Source of the DNA: Brachybacterium sp. YJGR34
Lineage (GTDB): Bacteria > Actinomycetota > Actinomycetes > Actinomycetales > Dermabacteraceae
Assembly: GCF_003347015.1 (NCBI RefSeq)
Contig: NZ_PNFB01000004.1
Span: 124,001-188,000, forward strand
Length of the DNA stretch: 64,000 nt
Direction of reading: 5' to 3'
The notes beneath the pieces were generated by a model. It worked only from the letters and a program-made list of their open reading frames with translations. It was not told where the DNA came from and searched no databases. Position numbers and translations under genes: made by a program. Shown piece by piece: positions 1-11,693 of this stretch; the stretch's first letter is position 1, and each line of letters begins with the position of its first letter.

Positions 1-1
1 C

Positions 2-397
2 GCCGTGCGCAGCACCGGGAGGCCCGCCCACCTGGTCGACGGCGCGATCGACGAGGAGGAGCAGGTGATCTCCTGGGCCCGCTCCGCGCTCGGCGCCGGG
101 CAGCGCGCGATCATCACCCCGGAGCCGTCGTGGGTGCTCGAGGCGCTCGCGGGGCAGGGCATCGCCGCCTCGGACGACGACCTGCGCGAGAGCCTCGTGG
201 TGCTGCCGGTGCCGGCCGCGAAGGGACTCGAGTTCGACCACGTCCTGGTCCACGCCCCGGACCGGATCGAGGCGGAGCACGGCACCGCGATGCTGTACGT
301 CGCCCTCACGCGCGCGACCAGCACCCTGGTCGCCGTGCAGCAGGGGAGCGTGCAGCGGGACCTCGGGCCTGGGTGGGAGCGGGGGCCGCTGGCCTGA
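2..397 (+). CDS. HelD/UvrD-like superfamily 1 helicase, C-terminal end (5' truncated)
   Basis: Only the last 131 or so codons are inside the window; the frame is open to the left edge, so the true start lies upstream. The visible part is the C-terminal RecA-like domain of a superfamily 1 helicase. It has an AKGLEFDHV motif (motif V region) around residue 72 of the fragment and LYVALTRAT (motif VI) around residue 97, where the Arg finger sits. These motifs are shared by UvrD/Rep and by the actinobacterial HelD/HelR proteins that remove stalled RNA polymerase. The compact ending soon after motif VI resembles HelD-type proteins, but the subfamily cannot be settled from this fragment. The stop at 395-397 is followed by a hairpin. 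Confidence 0.8.
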   Translation, partial: AVRSTGRPAHLVDGAIDEEEQVISWARSALGAGQRAIITPEPSWVLEALAGQGIAASDDDLRESLVVLPVPAAKGLEFDHVLVHAPDRIEAEHGTAMLYVALTRATSTLVAVQQGSVQRDLGPGWERGPLA

Positions 398-422
398 GCG
401 GCGGAGCGGCCTCCGTATCGCC

Positions 423-476
423 GAGCTGGTGATCTGGTCCGGAATGGGCGCTCATACCCGACCGGATCACCAGCTC
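423..476 (+). repeat. 54-nt inverted repeat, copy 1 (24-nt arms, 6-nt loop)
   Basis: The arms are 423-446 and 453-476 around the loop GGCGCT. The outer arm starts GAGCTGGTGATC and returns as GATCACCAGCTC; 21 of 24 positions pair as Watson-Crick. A second element with the same arm length, loop length and strand orientation lies at 1674-1727, on the other side of the DUF559 gene. It could serve as terminator for the helicase gene 26 nt upstream, but there is no T-tract. Confidence 0.8.
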
Positions 477-635
477 GATCTGCGGGGCGCTCCGGGGTCG
501 GTGCTCGGAACGGTGAGGGCGGGCGCTGGGGCGGACTGGGACGGGCCTCCCGTCCGAGTGGGGGCGTAGGTCGCGCTGACCTGGGCGTTGTGGGCAACTC
601 TGATCGGCACTCGGCGACTCGTCCATCCTGTGGCG

Positions 636-1640
636 ATGCCGAGACGACCGGATCCGCTTCCCGAGGGGTTCACGTCGCGCGTGTTCACGCGGAAGGAGGC
701 GGTCGAGGCCGGGATCGCGCCCCGGCGGCTGCTTCGCTCGGACCTCGAGCGGATTCGTGTCGGCCTGTACAGGCGGACGTCGACGGAGATCACCGAACTG
801 GACGTGGCGTCCGCGTACTGCCGCAGCAACGCGAGGGTCGCGGTGATGGGTCTGTCCGCAGCGCGGCTGCTGCACGTGCCGCTGCCCAGAAGGCTCGAGA
901 CCTGGACTTCGGGGACGCCGGTGCATCTGGCTGTCCCCGGTGGGTACAAGGGGTCGGACACCACGGTGCGCTGGCACAACATCACCCTCGCCCCCGCGGA
1001 CCTCCGATCGGTGGTCATCGTGCACCCGGGGTCCCTGGCCATCGTCAATGGGTCGGAGAATGCCTCGATCCGCGATCTCGAGAAGCTGCCGGTGCGGATC
1101 ACCTCGTACTCTCGGACCTGGCGGGACCTCGCCGGGCATCTGAGCCACGACGCCCTCGTGGCGGTAGGAGATCACCTGGTCAGGACGCCGCGCCCCCGCT
1201 TTGAGAGCGGGCGCAGGGCGCCGCGATGCACGGTGGAGGAGCTGGCTGCTCAGTGCACGGGACGTCACGCATCGGCCCTGCGGAGCGCCCTGGCCGATGT
1301 GCGAGTCGGTGCCGACTCACCGCGCGAGACCTTCGCCCGCCTGGCCTTCCTCCGCGCCGGCCTGCCGGAGCCGCAGATCAACGTCCCCCTGATCGGTGAG
1401 GACGGCGTGGCGCGGCACGCCCCGGACTTCCAATGGGCTCGCTACCGTGTCGCGGCCGAGTACGACGGTCGGACCCACAGCGACGACGACCAGGTGGCAC
1501 GGGATATCGCGCGCGCTCGGCGGGTCCGGGAGGCGGGGTGGACCGAGGTGCGCCTCCATGCCGCAGATGCGCGGAACTCCTTTGCGCGCGCTGTCCAGCT
1601 CGTGAGGGCAGAGCTCCGTGCGCAGGGGTGGACGCCCTGA
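636..1640 (+). CDS. AbiEi-like winged-helix / DUF559 endonuclease-fold protein
   Basis: A 334-residue protein of unknown role. The N-terminal 35 residues (FTRKEAVEAGI..RRLLRSDLERIRVGLYRR) look like the winged-helix start of AbiEi-type antitoxin or regulator proteins. The C-terminal part contains AAEYDGRTHSDDDQVARD (about residues 270-287) followed by GWTEVRL, the pattern of the DUF559/Vsr-like endonuclease fold in which the acidic residues and the following strand form the putative active site. The ATG at 636 is chosen because the AbiEi-type domain begins right after it; the in-frame extension to 588 looks non-coding. The gene stands alone and is bracketed by two matching hairpins. This architecture is widespread and unstudied in actinobacteria. 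No partner toxin gene is adjacent, so a toxin-antitoxin role is not supported here. Confidence 0.7.
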   Translation: MPRRPDPLPEGFTSRVFTRKEAVEAGIAPRRLLRSDLERIRVGLYRRTSTEITELDVASAYCRSNARVAVMGLSAARLLHVPLPRRLETWTSGTPVHLAVPGGYKGSDTTVRWHNITLAPADLRSVVIVHPGSLAIVNGSENASIRDLEKLPVRITSYSRTWRDLAGHLSHDALVAVGDHLVRTPRPRFESGRRAPRCTVEELAAQCTGRHASALRSALADVRVGADSPRETFARLAFLRAGLPEPQINVPLIGEDGVARHAPDFQWARYRVAAEYDGRTHSDDDQVARDIARARRVREAGWTEVRLHAADARNSFARAVQLVRAELRAQGWTP

Positions 1641-1673
1641 CCTCGTCACGGGGCGACCGGTGAGGCATCTGGC

Positions 1674-1727
1674 GAGCTGGTGATGTGGTCGCGTATGAAG
1701 GCCTATACCCGACCACATCACCAGGTC
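1674..1727 (+). repeat. 54-nt inverted repeat, copy 2 (24-nt arms, 6-nt loop)
   Basis: The arms are 1674-1697 and 1704-1727 around the loop AAGGCC. It has the same design as the element at 423-476. The outer arm reads GAGCTGGTGATG and returns as CATCACCAGGTC, with 21 of 24 positions pairing. At arm position 12, copy 1 has C paired with G while copy 2 has G paired with C, so pairing is kept by a compensatory change. It lies between the convergent DUF559 and adenosine deaminase genes, where it could also act as a two-way terminator. Confidence 0.8.
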
Positions 1728-1761
1728 GATGGGGCAGGTCGTGGCGCCCACCCGGGCCCCG

Positions 1762-2874
1762 TCAGGCTCCCCGGGCGGCGCGGAAGGCGGGGAGGACGAC
1801 CTCGTCGCGCAGCGCGGTGCGCTCGGCCTCCGGGATGAAGCTCGCGGCGAGCCCGGTGAGGACAACGGCCTCGACCTCCTCGAGGGTCCAGCCGCCCGCC
1901 TCCGCGGCGAGAGCGAGCTCGCGCGAGGTGGAGGTGCGGCTCATGAGGCGGTTGTCCGAGCTGATGGCCAGGGGGAGGCCCAGCTCCTGCAGACGCAGCA
2001 CCGGATGGCCGGCCAGGAGGGCCGCCGACGGGGAGTGCTCCGCATCCGTGCCGGTCGAGGTCGCCCCCGCCGCCGCCCCAGTCTGCAGGTTCGAGCTGGG
2101 GCACACCTCGAGGCACGCCTGCTCGCGCAGCACGCGGGCCGCGACGGGCCCCAACTCCTGGCCACGGACGTCCTCGAGCAGGCGCACCCCGTGCCCGATC
2201 CGCTCGGCCCCGCAGTCCAGGGCGGAGGCGATGGAGGAGGGGCCGTCGGCCTCCCCGGCGTGGATCGTGACGTGCAGACCCTCGGCGCGGGCCCGCTCGA
2301 ACTGCGCCCGGAAGCGCTCCGCCGGGAAGCCGGCCTCGGGTCCGGCCAGGTCCAGGCCCACCACCCCGGTGCCGCGGCGGGCCAGCGCGATCTCGACCAG
2401 GTCGTCCGTCGGCTCGAGGTGGCGGAGGTGGCACAGCAGCTGGCCCACGACGATCGGCGCGCCCGCCTCGCGCGCGGCGGCCACCCCCTCGTCGAGGCCG
2501 TCCTGAACGGCCTGCACGGCCTGGTCGAGGGTGAGTCCGCCGGCGGTGTGCTGGTGGGGAGCCCAGCGGGTCTCGGCGCAGACGACGCCGTCGGCCACCA
2601 TGTCCTCGACGAACTCGCGGGCGACGCGGCGCAGCGCGGGAGCGGTCTGCAGCAGCGCGACCGTGCGCTCGAAGGTCTCCAGGTAGGCGGGCAGGGAGCC
2701 GGAGTCCGCGGCGTCGTGGAACCAGCGGGCGACCTCCTCCGCGCTGCTCCCGGGCGGGGTGAGGCCCTGCTCGCGGGAGAGCTCTAGCACCGTGGCCGGG
2801 CGCAGCCCGCCGTCGAGGTGGTCGTGCAGGGCGACGGTCGGCAGCGAGCGCAGGACGGCGGGGGAGAGGCTCAT
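1762..2874 (-). CDS. add: adenosine deaminase
   Basis: A 370-residue cytosolic purine-salvage enzyme that deaminates adenosine or deoxyadenosine to inosine. It shows the metal-binding HxH as HDHLDG near residue 18, the catalytic HAGEA motif near residue 212, a GHG pair (ERIGHGVRL) and the C-terminal SSDNRLMS segment. The last matches the S/T-D-N variant common in actinobacterial adenosine deaminases, in place of the classical DDP. The length fits the family. The ATG at 2874 directly precedes the first conserved strand. It is divergent from rmlA and convergent with the DUF559 gene, so it is probably monocistronic. Confidence 0.92.
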   Translation of the reverse strand: MSLSPAVLRSLPTVALHDHLDGGLRPATVLELSREQGLTPPGSSAEEVARWFHDAADSGSLPAYLETFERTVALLQTAPALRRVAREFVEDMVADGVVCAETRWAPHQHTAGGLTLDQAVQAVQDGLDEGVAAAREAGAPIVVGQLLCHLRHLEPTDDLVEIALARRGTGVVGLDLAGPEAGFPAERFRAQFERARAEGLHVTIHAGEADGPSSIASALDCGAERIGHGVRLLEDVRGQELGPVAARVLREQACLEVCPSSNLQTGAAAGATSTGTDAEHSPSAALLAGHPVLRLQELGLPLAISSDNRLMSRTSTSRELALAAEAGGWTLEEVEAVVLTGLAASFIPEAERTALRDEVVLPAFRAARGA

Positions 2875-2988
2875 GGCGCCAGGGTACGCCGCCGCGCCAC
2901 CCGATGAACTCCGCGATGACCTGCGGAGGTGCCGCCACGAACCGGCGCTCCCACCCGCCGCGCCGTGAGACCTGAGAAACTGCGGAGC

Positions 2989-6450
<3,462 letters not shown>

Positions 6451-6491
6451 CCAGGGCGGACGGGAGCCGTCCGCGGGAAGGAGAGATCGCC

Positions 6492-6908
6492 ATGACCGAA
6501 CCTGTCCCCTTCGAGGTCTTCGCGGAGGGCGTCTACCTCCACGGCACGAAGGCCGAGCTCGCCCCGGGGGAGCTGCTGCGGCCGGCGCAGCCCTCCAACT
6601 ATCGCGAGGACCTGGCGATGCGCCACGTCTACCTCACGCAGACCCTGGCTGCCGCCGCCTGGGGAGCCCAGCTCGCCCGCGGCGCGGGGGAGCCGCGGAT
6701 CTACGTCGTGGAGCCGACGGGCGCGCTCGAGGACGATCCGAACGTCACCGACCAGCGCTTCCCCGGGAATCCCACCCGCTCGTATCGCACCCTGGAGCCG
6801 GTGCGGGTGGTCCGCGAGCTGGAGGACTGGCCCCGCCACAGCCCGGAGAGCGTCCGGGCCATGCAGGAGGGGATCGCCGGGACGGAGCCGGGGCAGATCA
6901 TCGACTGA
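6492..6908 (+). CDS. arr: NAD(+)--rifamycin ADP-ribosyltransferase (Arr family)
   Basis: A 138-residue Arr-family enzyme that inactivates rifamycins by transferring ADP-ribose from NAD. Diagnostic features are the start VYLHGTKAEL, the YREDLAMRHVYLT segment, the YVVEPTGALEDDPN stretch and the C-terminal FPGNPTRSYRTLEPVRVV with an RE-containing tail. The length fits the family (about 135-150). A clear AAGGAGA ribosome site lies 6 nt before the ATG. It sits 41 bp after rmlCD on the same strand and is closed by a hairpin at 6913. Arr homologues are common chromosomal genes in actinobacteria, and no mobile element is seen beside it. Confidence 0.92.
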   Translation: MTEPVPFEVFAEGVYLHGTKAELAPGELLRPAQPSNYREDLAMRHVYLTQTLAAAAWGAQLARGAGEPRIYVVEPTGALEDDPNVTDQRFPGNPTRSYRTLEPVRVVRELEDWPRHSPESVRAMQEGIAGTEPGQIID

Positions 6909-6912
6909 GATG

Positions 6913-6934
6913 CCGGGAGGCAGCAGCCTCCCGG
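6913..6934 (+). terminator. hairpin after arr
   Basis: A perfect 8-bp stem, CCGGGAGG (6913-6920) with CCTCCCGG (6927-6934), and a 6-nt loop CAGCAG begin 5 nt after the arr stop. There is no T-run, as is usual for actinobacterial terminators. Confidence 0.6.
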
Positions 6935-7019
6935 ACGCGCAGGGAACGACTCCCCGGGCTCTGTAGGATCTCCCGGTCCCTGCGGCCCGTGGTCGCTGCG
7001 CCGTCCGTCGTCCCAGAGA

Positions 7020-8264
7020 GTGTCGTTCGCACCCGTGTACTCCCTCCTCCTCGCGATCATCTATGTCGCCTTCATCAGCCTCGGCCTCCCGGATTCCCTC
7101 GTGGGCGCCGGCTGGCCGGCCATGCATGAGGACCTCGGGGTCCCCGTCGCCTTCGCCGGCTTCATCACGATGATCATCGCGAGCGGCACCATCGTCTCGA
7201 GCCTGGCCTCGGAGCGGGTGACCCGTCGCTTCGGCGCCGGTACGGTCACGGCCGTCAGCGTCGGGATCACCGCGACCGCCCTGCTGGGCTTCTCCGTCTC
7301 CGACTCCTTCTGGATGCTGTGCCTGTGGGCCGTCCCGTACGGGCTGGGGGCGGGAGCCGTCGATGCGGCGCTGAACAACTACGTGGCCCTCCACTACGCG
7401 GCGCGGCACATGAACTGGCTGCATTCCTTCTGGGGCGTGGGCGCCTCGATCAGCCCGTTCATCATGAGCTACGCGCTCACCTCCGGCCTGGAGTGGACCG
7501 GTGCGTACCGGATCGTCGGCCTCGTCCAGGTCGTGCTGACGGCCGCGCTGCTGTTCAGCATCCCGCTGTGGGGGAAGGTCGACCGTGTCGGTGCGCGCCG
7601 CAGCGTCCCCGGGGCGAGCACCGAGCAGGAGACCGGGGCCGGCGCCACCGGGGAGGAGACCGGCCACGTCCCGCTCGGGAAGGTGCTCCGCCTGCCCGGC
7701 GTCGTGCTCATCCTGGCCGCCTTCTGCGCCTACTGCGCGCTCGAGAGCACCGCGATCCTGTGGTCCGCGACCTACCTGGTCACCGACCGCGGGGTCGCCG
7801 CCGGGACGGCCGCGGCCTTCGCCTCGCTCTTCCTGCTGGGCATCACCGCCGGGCGGTTCCTGGCCGGGTTCGTCGCCGACCGGTTCGGGGACCGGCACCT
7901 GATCCGCGGTGGCTTCGCGGCCGTGGGCCTCGGCGCCGTGCTGATGGCGCTGCCGCTGGAGACGACGACCCTCGCGCTGGCCGGGCTCGTGATCGCGGGG
8001 CTCGGCTCGGCCCCGATCTATCCGGCCATCATCCACTCCACGCCGGGGAACTTCGGCGCCCGCAACTCCCAGGCCATTATCGGCATCCAGATGGCCGCGG
8101 CATACACGGGCTCGACCCTGGCGCCGCCGCTGTTCGGCGCGCTCTCCGCGGCCGTGGGGATGTGGATCCTCCCGGTCTTCCTCCTCGCCCTCGTCGCCCT
8201 GGGACTGGTCAGCTCCGAGCGGCTCAACCGGCTCATCCCGCACCCGGGAGCTCAGGCCTCGTAG
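7020..8264 (+). CDS. MFS transporter
   Basis: A 414-residue protein made almost wholly of hydrophobic segments, about 12 predicted membrane helices. It has an inter-helix charged loop SERVTRRFGAGT (MFS motif A-like, after helix 2) and a repeat of the same kind near residue 283 (FVADRFGDRH). The start resembles fucose-permease-like and other drug:H+ antiporter-1-related members. Substrate is not evident. The GTG at 7020 is taken as the start because the first membrane helix begins 7 residues later. A TAGGAT -10-like box is at 6964-6969. The 3' end overlaps the convergent amidohydrolase gene by 13 bp. Confidence 0.82.
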   Translation: MSFAPVYSLLLAIIYVAFISLGLPDSLVGAGWPAMHEDLGVPVAFAGFITMIIASGTIVSSLASERVTRRFGAGTVTAVSVGITATALLGFSVSDSFWMLCLWAVPYGLGAGAVDAALNNYVALHYAARHMNWLHSFWGVGASISPFIMSYALTSGLEWTGAYRIVGLVQVVLTAALLFSIPLWGKVDRVGARRSVPGASTEQETGAGATGEETGHVPLGKVLRLPGVVLILAAFCAYCALESTAILWSATYLVTDRGVAAGTAAAFASLFLLGITAGRFLAGFVADRFGDRHLIRGGFAAVGLGAVLMALPLETTTLALAGLVIAGLGSAPIYPAIIHSTPGNFGARNSQAIIGIQMAAAYTGSTLAPPLFGALSAAVGMWILPVFLLALVALGLVSSERLNRLIPHPGAQAS

Positions 8265-9880
8265 GCGACCTCGCCGTCCTTGATCGTGGCCAGCACCTCG
8301 ATGTCGCGCAGGTCCTGCGGGGCGGTGGCCAGGGGGTCCGCGGAGATGATCACGAGATCCGCCCGCATCCCCTCGCGCAGCTGCCCCTTGGAGTCCTCCT
8401 CGCCGTACTGGTAGGCCGCCTCGGTGGTGACCGCACGCAGCGCCTCCCAGGTGGAGATCCGCTCCTCGAGGCCCACGGGCGCGCCGCTGCGGCTGACGCG
8501 GTTCACGGCGGCCCACAGGGTCAGGATCATGTCCGGCGGCGTGACCGGGGAGTCCTGGTGCAGGGTGACGCGCACGCCGCGGTCCAGGGCGGAGCGGGCC
8601 GGGCTGACGCGCCGGCCGCGCACCGGGCCGAAGTTGCGCAGGTGCACATCGCCCCAGAACCAGGTGTGGACGGAGAAGATCGAGGCGATCATCCCGAGCT
8701 GCGCCATGCGGTCCAGCTGGTCGTCGCGCACGGTCTGGGCGTGGATCATGACGGGGCGCCGTTCGAGCAGGGCGGGCAGCTCGGCGCCCACGCGCTGGGC
8801 GGTGTCGATCCACAGCTCGGCGGCGGCGTCGCCGTTGCAGTGCACGATGAGCTGGCGGCCCTCCTCGGCGATGGCCCGCACGAAGCCCTCGACCTCCTCG
8901 GGGGAGTGGATCGGGTAGGCGCAACCGGGGCAGCCGTCGCCCTCGATCGGCTCGTAGGGGGCGCTCATCCAGGCCGAGCGGGCCTGCGGGGAGCCGTCGA
9001 GGATGAGCTTGTACCCGCCCAGACGCATCCGGCCCCGGTAGTCGCCCGCGAACTCCGCGTGCGTCGTGTACGCGCCGGTGTTCAGGTGGCCCACGGGGTA
9101 GACCACCACGTCCAGGCCCAGCGCGCCCGCGTCCGCCGCGGCGGCGAGGCCGGCGATGGTGGCGGGGTCCGCGGCGCCCTCCTGCGCGGTGGTGATGCCG
9201 TGGCGCAGGTAGTCCTCCGCCGCGAGGCGGACGGCACGGGCGGGGTCGGGGGAGGAGCCGGGCAGGAGGCCGCCGGCCCCCTCGGGGTCCAGCAGGGAGG
9301 CGAAGACGAACATCGCCGGGTGCTCCTCGACGTAGCCGTCCGGGGTGCCGTCCTCGGCGCGACCGAAGCGCCCGCCCTCGGGGTCCGGGGTCTGCGCGGT
9401 GAGGCCGGCGCCCTCGACGAGGAAGGAGTTGCCCACGGCGACGTGCATGCTGCGGTGCAGGGCGAACACGGGCAGCTCGGCGGAGACCCGGTCGAGGTCG
9501 TCGCGCGTGGGGTGGCGGCCCTCGGCGAGGAGGTCCGGATCGTACTTCGCGCCGATCAGGGCGCTGCGGTCGTCGGGATCGCGCTGTGCGAGGCGGGTGC
9601 GGAAGGCCTCGACGACCTCGTCGATGCTGCGGGCGTGCTCGAGGTCCACCAGGGCCGCGAGCGCCCCGTGGTGCATGAGGTGGCCGTGGGAGTCGATGAA
9701 GGAGGGCATGAGGGTGCGCCCCTCGAGGTCCACCTCGGTGATGGGGGCGTCGGCGGCCGCGCGCACCTCCTCGAGGCCGCCGACGGCCGCGATCAGCCCC
9801 TGCCGCACCAGCACCGCCTCGGGCGCATCGTCCTGGTCGACCATCGTGAGGATGCGGCCGGAGTGGTAGATCGTGTCCAT
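8252..9880 (-). CDS. amidohydrolase, YtcJ-like metal-dependent hydrolase
   Basis: A 542-residue member of the amidohydrolase superfamily, YtcJ-like group (cytosolic, substrate unknown). It starts with the small beta-sandwich part (YHSGRILTMVDQDD) and then the first metal-binding motif FIDSHGHL near residue 66. The long insertion typical of YtcJ follows, then GGYKLILDGSPQ, the HCNGDAA histidine motif, MIHAQTV and LHQDSPV near the end, which supplies the last metal-binding Asp. The ATG at 9880 follows an AGGAG site. The gene is adjacent to and on the same strand as the GltS-type symporter, with 119 bp between them. Physical overlap with the convergent MFS gene is 13 bp (8252-8264). Confidence 0.87.
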   Translation of the reverse strand: MDTIYHSGRILTMVDQDDAPEAVLVRQGLIAAVGGLEEVRAAADAPITEVDLEGRTLMPSFIDSHGHLMHHGALAALVDLEHARSIDEVVEAFRTRLAQRDPDDRSALIGAKYDPDLLAEGRHPTRDDLDRVSAELPVFALHRSMHVAVGNSFLVEGAGLTAQTPDPEGGRFGRAEDGTPDGYVEEHPAMFVFASLLDPEGAGGLLPGSSPDPARAVRLAAEDYLRHGITTAQEGAADPATIAGLAAAADAGALGLDVVVYPVGHLNTGAYTTHAEFAGDYRGRMRLGGYKLILDGSPQARSAWMSAPYEPIEGDGCPGCAYPIHSPEEVEGFVRAIAEEGRQLIVHCNGDAAAELWIDTAQRVGAELPALLERRPVMIHAQTVRDDQLDRMAQLGMIASIFSVHTWFWGDVHLRNFGPVRGRRVSPARSALDRGVRVTLHQDSPVTPPDMILTLWAAVNRVSRSGAPVGLEERISTWEALRAVTTEAAYQYGEEDSKGQLREGMRADLVIISADPLATAPQDLRDIEVLATIKDGEVAYEA

Positions 9881-9999
9881 GGGGGAAGCTCCTGGGGTTC
9901 TCGGATCGGGGGTCGGGGCAGGGCGCACAGTGGGGTGGCCGACGGGCGCGCGCGGGCCGGGCGTGGCGCCGGTCCGCGCCGTGCAGCGGCCCGCGCGGC

Positions 10000-11421
10000 T
10001 CAGCGGGTCGCGGCGGGCTCGGGGTCGGGGTCGGCGCCGGCCGAGGCACGGACGGGCCCGCGCAGCGACCAGGTGCGCGCCCCGAAGCAGCGGGTGACCA
10101 GCATGATCACGAAGTAGCCGGCGGTCAGCGCGGCCATGATGCCCACGGCGGGCAGCAGGCCCAGCTCCCCGGCGAAGGCCGCGGAGATCGCGAGCATCGC
10201 GGGGATGTAGAACATCTCGGGCAGGTTCATCAAGCCCATCTCCGCCATGGTGGAGGTGCGCATCCGCGGGTCCAGGATCCGCACCAGGGCCAGGCCCGTG
10301 GGGGTGGTGCCGGTGAGGGTGCCGAACATGCCCAGGGAGCGCTCGAAGTCGTGGTCGCTGCCGTAGCGCTGGCCGATGGCGAGGACCACCACCGCCGTGA
10401 CCGCGGCCGCGACCAGAGCGGTGACCAGCAGCGGCACCAGCCAGGCGGCGACCACGGCGACCTGGACGGCCATGAAGGATGCCACCACCACGTAGTCGGT
10501 GGTCACGCCCGTGATGCGGGCCTGCATCTGACGGTCCAGCAGGTGCTCCACCGCCATCTTCCGCATCACCCAGCGCAGGAAGTACGCGGCCAGCAGGCCG
10601 TTCATGAACATCATGCCGCTGATGGTCTCGCCGACGAAGCCGGGGATGTGCCCGAAGACCCAGGCCAGCACATGGGCGAGGAGGTAGGCCAGGCCCATCA
10701 TGGCGGCGTGGACGGTGAGGGTGTCGATGCTGCCGGAGAAGGTGGTCTCGCTGCCCATCGGCGCGGAGTCCTCGTCGTCGCGGAAGTAGCCCTTGCCCAC
10801 GGAGTCGGTGATCTCCATCGAATGGGTGGCCAGGCCGCGGCTCATGCCCCACTTCGCCAGCGGCACGCCCACCAGGAACGCGGCGGCGAAGCCGACGGAG
10901 GTGAAGGCGAGGCCGACGTCGACCGCATTGGCCCAGCCCTGCGCCTCGAAGATGCCGGCGAAGGTGACGGCCTGGCCGGGGCCCTGGGCGAAGGCGAAGG
11001 GCAGCATGAACCCGTAGATCGGGTCCATCCCGCCCAGGCTCCCGGTCGCGGCGACCAGGCCCACTCCCATCAGCGCCTGCAGGCCGAACACGAAGGTCCA
11101 GGTCAATCCCATCGCCCAGGCGCCGCGCAGCAGCACCTTCTGGGTCCTGCCGCCGGCGTCCCGGGTGCCGGGCGGCGGGGGCGTGAGGCCGATGGAGATG
11201 AAGGAGAGGGTGAACAGCTGGGCGGTGAGCATCGTGAACAGCTCGCTGTCCACCCCCTCGAGAACGCCGGAGAAGCCCAGGTTCATGACGATCGCGCCGA
11301 GGAATCCGGCGATCACGAAGGCAGGGACCATCGCGCTGCGGAAACCGGGGATCCACCGGCGCAGCAGCATGCCGAGCAGGCAGAACAGGCCGATGAGGGA
11401 CAGGCCGAACAGGACGGACAC
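10000..11421 (-). CDS. sodium/glutamate symporter family protein (GltS-like)
   Basis: A 473-residue polytopic membrane protein with about 10-12 hydrophobic segments. It matches the actinobacterial branch of the GltS family (Na+:glutamate symport). The AFAQGPGQAVTFAG segment near residue 134 and the TGTTPTGLALVRILDP segment near residue 370 are the family's re-entrant-loop-like Gly-rich motifs repeated in each half. It is longer than E. coli GltS (401) because of the hydrophilic linker (EITDSVGKGYFRDDEDS) between the halves. The GTG at 11421 is preferred because GAGGAG lies 7 nt upstream; in-frame upstream codons are Cys/Arg-rich and unlikely to be translated. Substrate specificity is inferred only from the family. 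Confidence 0.82.
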   Translation of the reverse strand: MSVLFGLSLIGLFCLLGMLLRRWIPGFRSAMVPAFVIAGFLGAIVMNLGFSGVLEGVDSELFTMLTAQLFTLSFISIGLTPPPPGTRDAGGRTQKVLLRGAWAMGLTWTFVFGLQALMGVGLVAATGSLGGMDPIYGFMLPFAFAQGPGQAVTFAGIFEAQGWANAVDVGLAFTSVGFAAAFLVGVPLAKWGMSRGLATHSMEITDSVGKGYFRDDEDSAPMGSETTFSGSIDTLTVHAAMMGLAYLLAHVLAWVFGHIPGFVGETISGMMFMNGLLAAYFLRWVMRKMAVEHLLDRQMQARITGVTTDYVVVASFMAVQVAVVAAWLVPLLVTALVAAAVTAVVVLAIGQRYGSDHDFERSLGMFGTLTGTTPTGLALVRILDPRMRTSTMAEMGLMNLPEMFYIPAMLAISAAFAGELGLLPAVGIMAALTAGYFVIMLVTRCFGARTWSLRGPVRASAGADPDPEPAATR

Positions 11422-11596
11422 GTCGGGCTCCTCGTCGCGGCCGCTCCGGTGCATCGGGCAGCACCGGCACATCGCCGCGTCATGGTGGTCGTGGATCGGG
11501 AGGGTATCGTGACCGGGCGACACGGAGATGCGTGGGTCACACTGTGGAGCCGACGCCCCTGGTCGCGATCGGGGAGCACGCCGTGGACAGCGGTGC

Positions 11597-11617
11597 CTCC
11601 CCGGCAGTTCCGGGGAG
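11597..11617 (+). other. stable hairpin in the leader of the taurine/nitrate-type ABC operon
   Basis: A perfect 8-bp stem CTCCCCGG/CCGGGGAG with loop CAGTT, followed by a second small stem GGCGG-CTCG-CCGCC, lies in the 272-bp gap between the divergent symporter and ABC permease genes. It may be a leader structure or a part of either promoter. It matches no riboswitch consensus I know. Confidence 0.25.
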
Positions 11618-11693
11618 CGCACCGGGCGGCTCGCCGCCGTCACCGTGTCGCCGCGACGATGACCACCGAGAGCCCGAAGGGAACCGCCCACCC

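Noticed and set aside
423-1727. Integron cassette with attC sites
   Set aside because: The hairpin-gene-hairpin layout is suggestive, but the GTTRRRY/RYYYAAC core sites of attC are not present and no integrase is in the window.
11422-11693. Riboswitch in the leader of the taurine/nitrate-type ABC operon
   Set aside because: Two GC-rich stems are present, but no TPP, cobalamin, SAM, FMN or guanidine riboswitch core could be matched.
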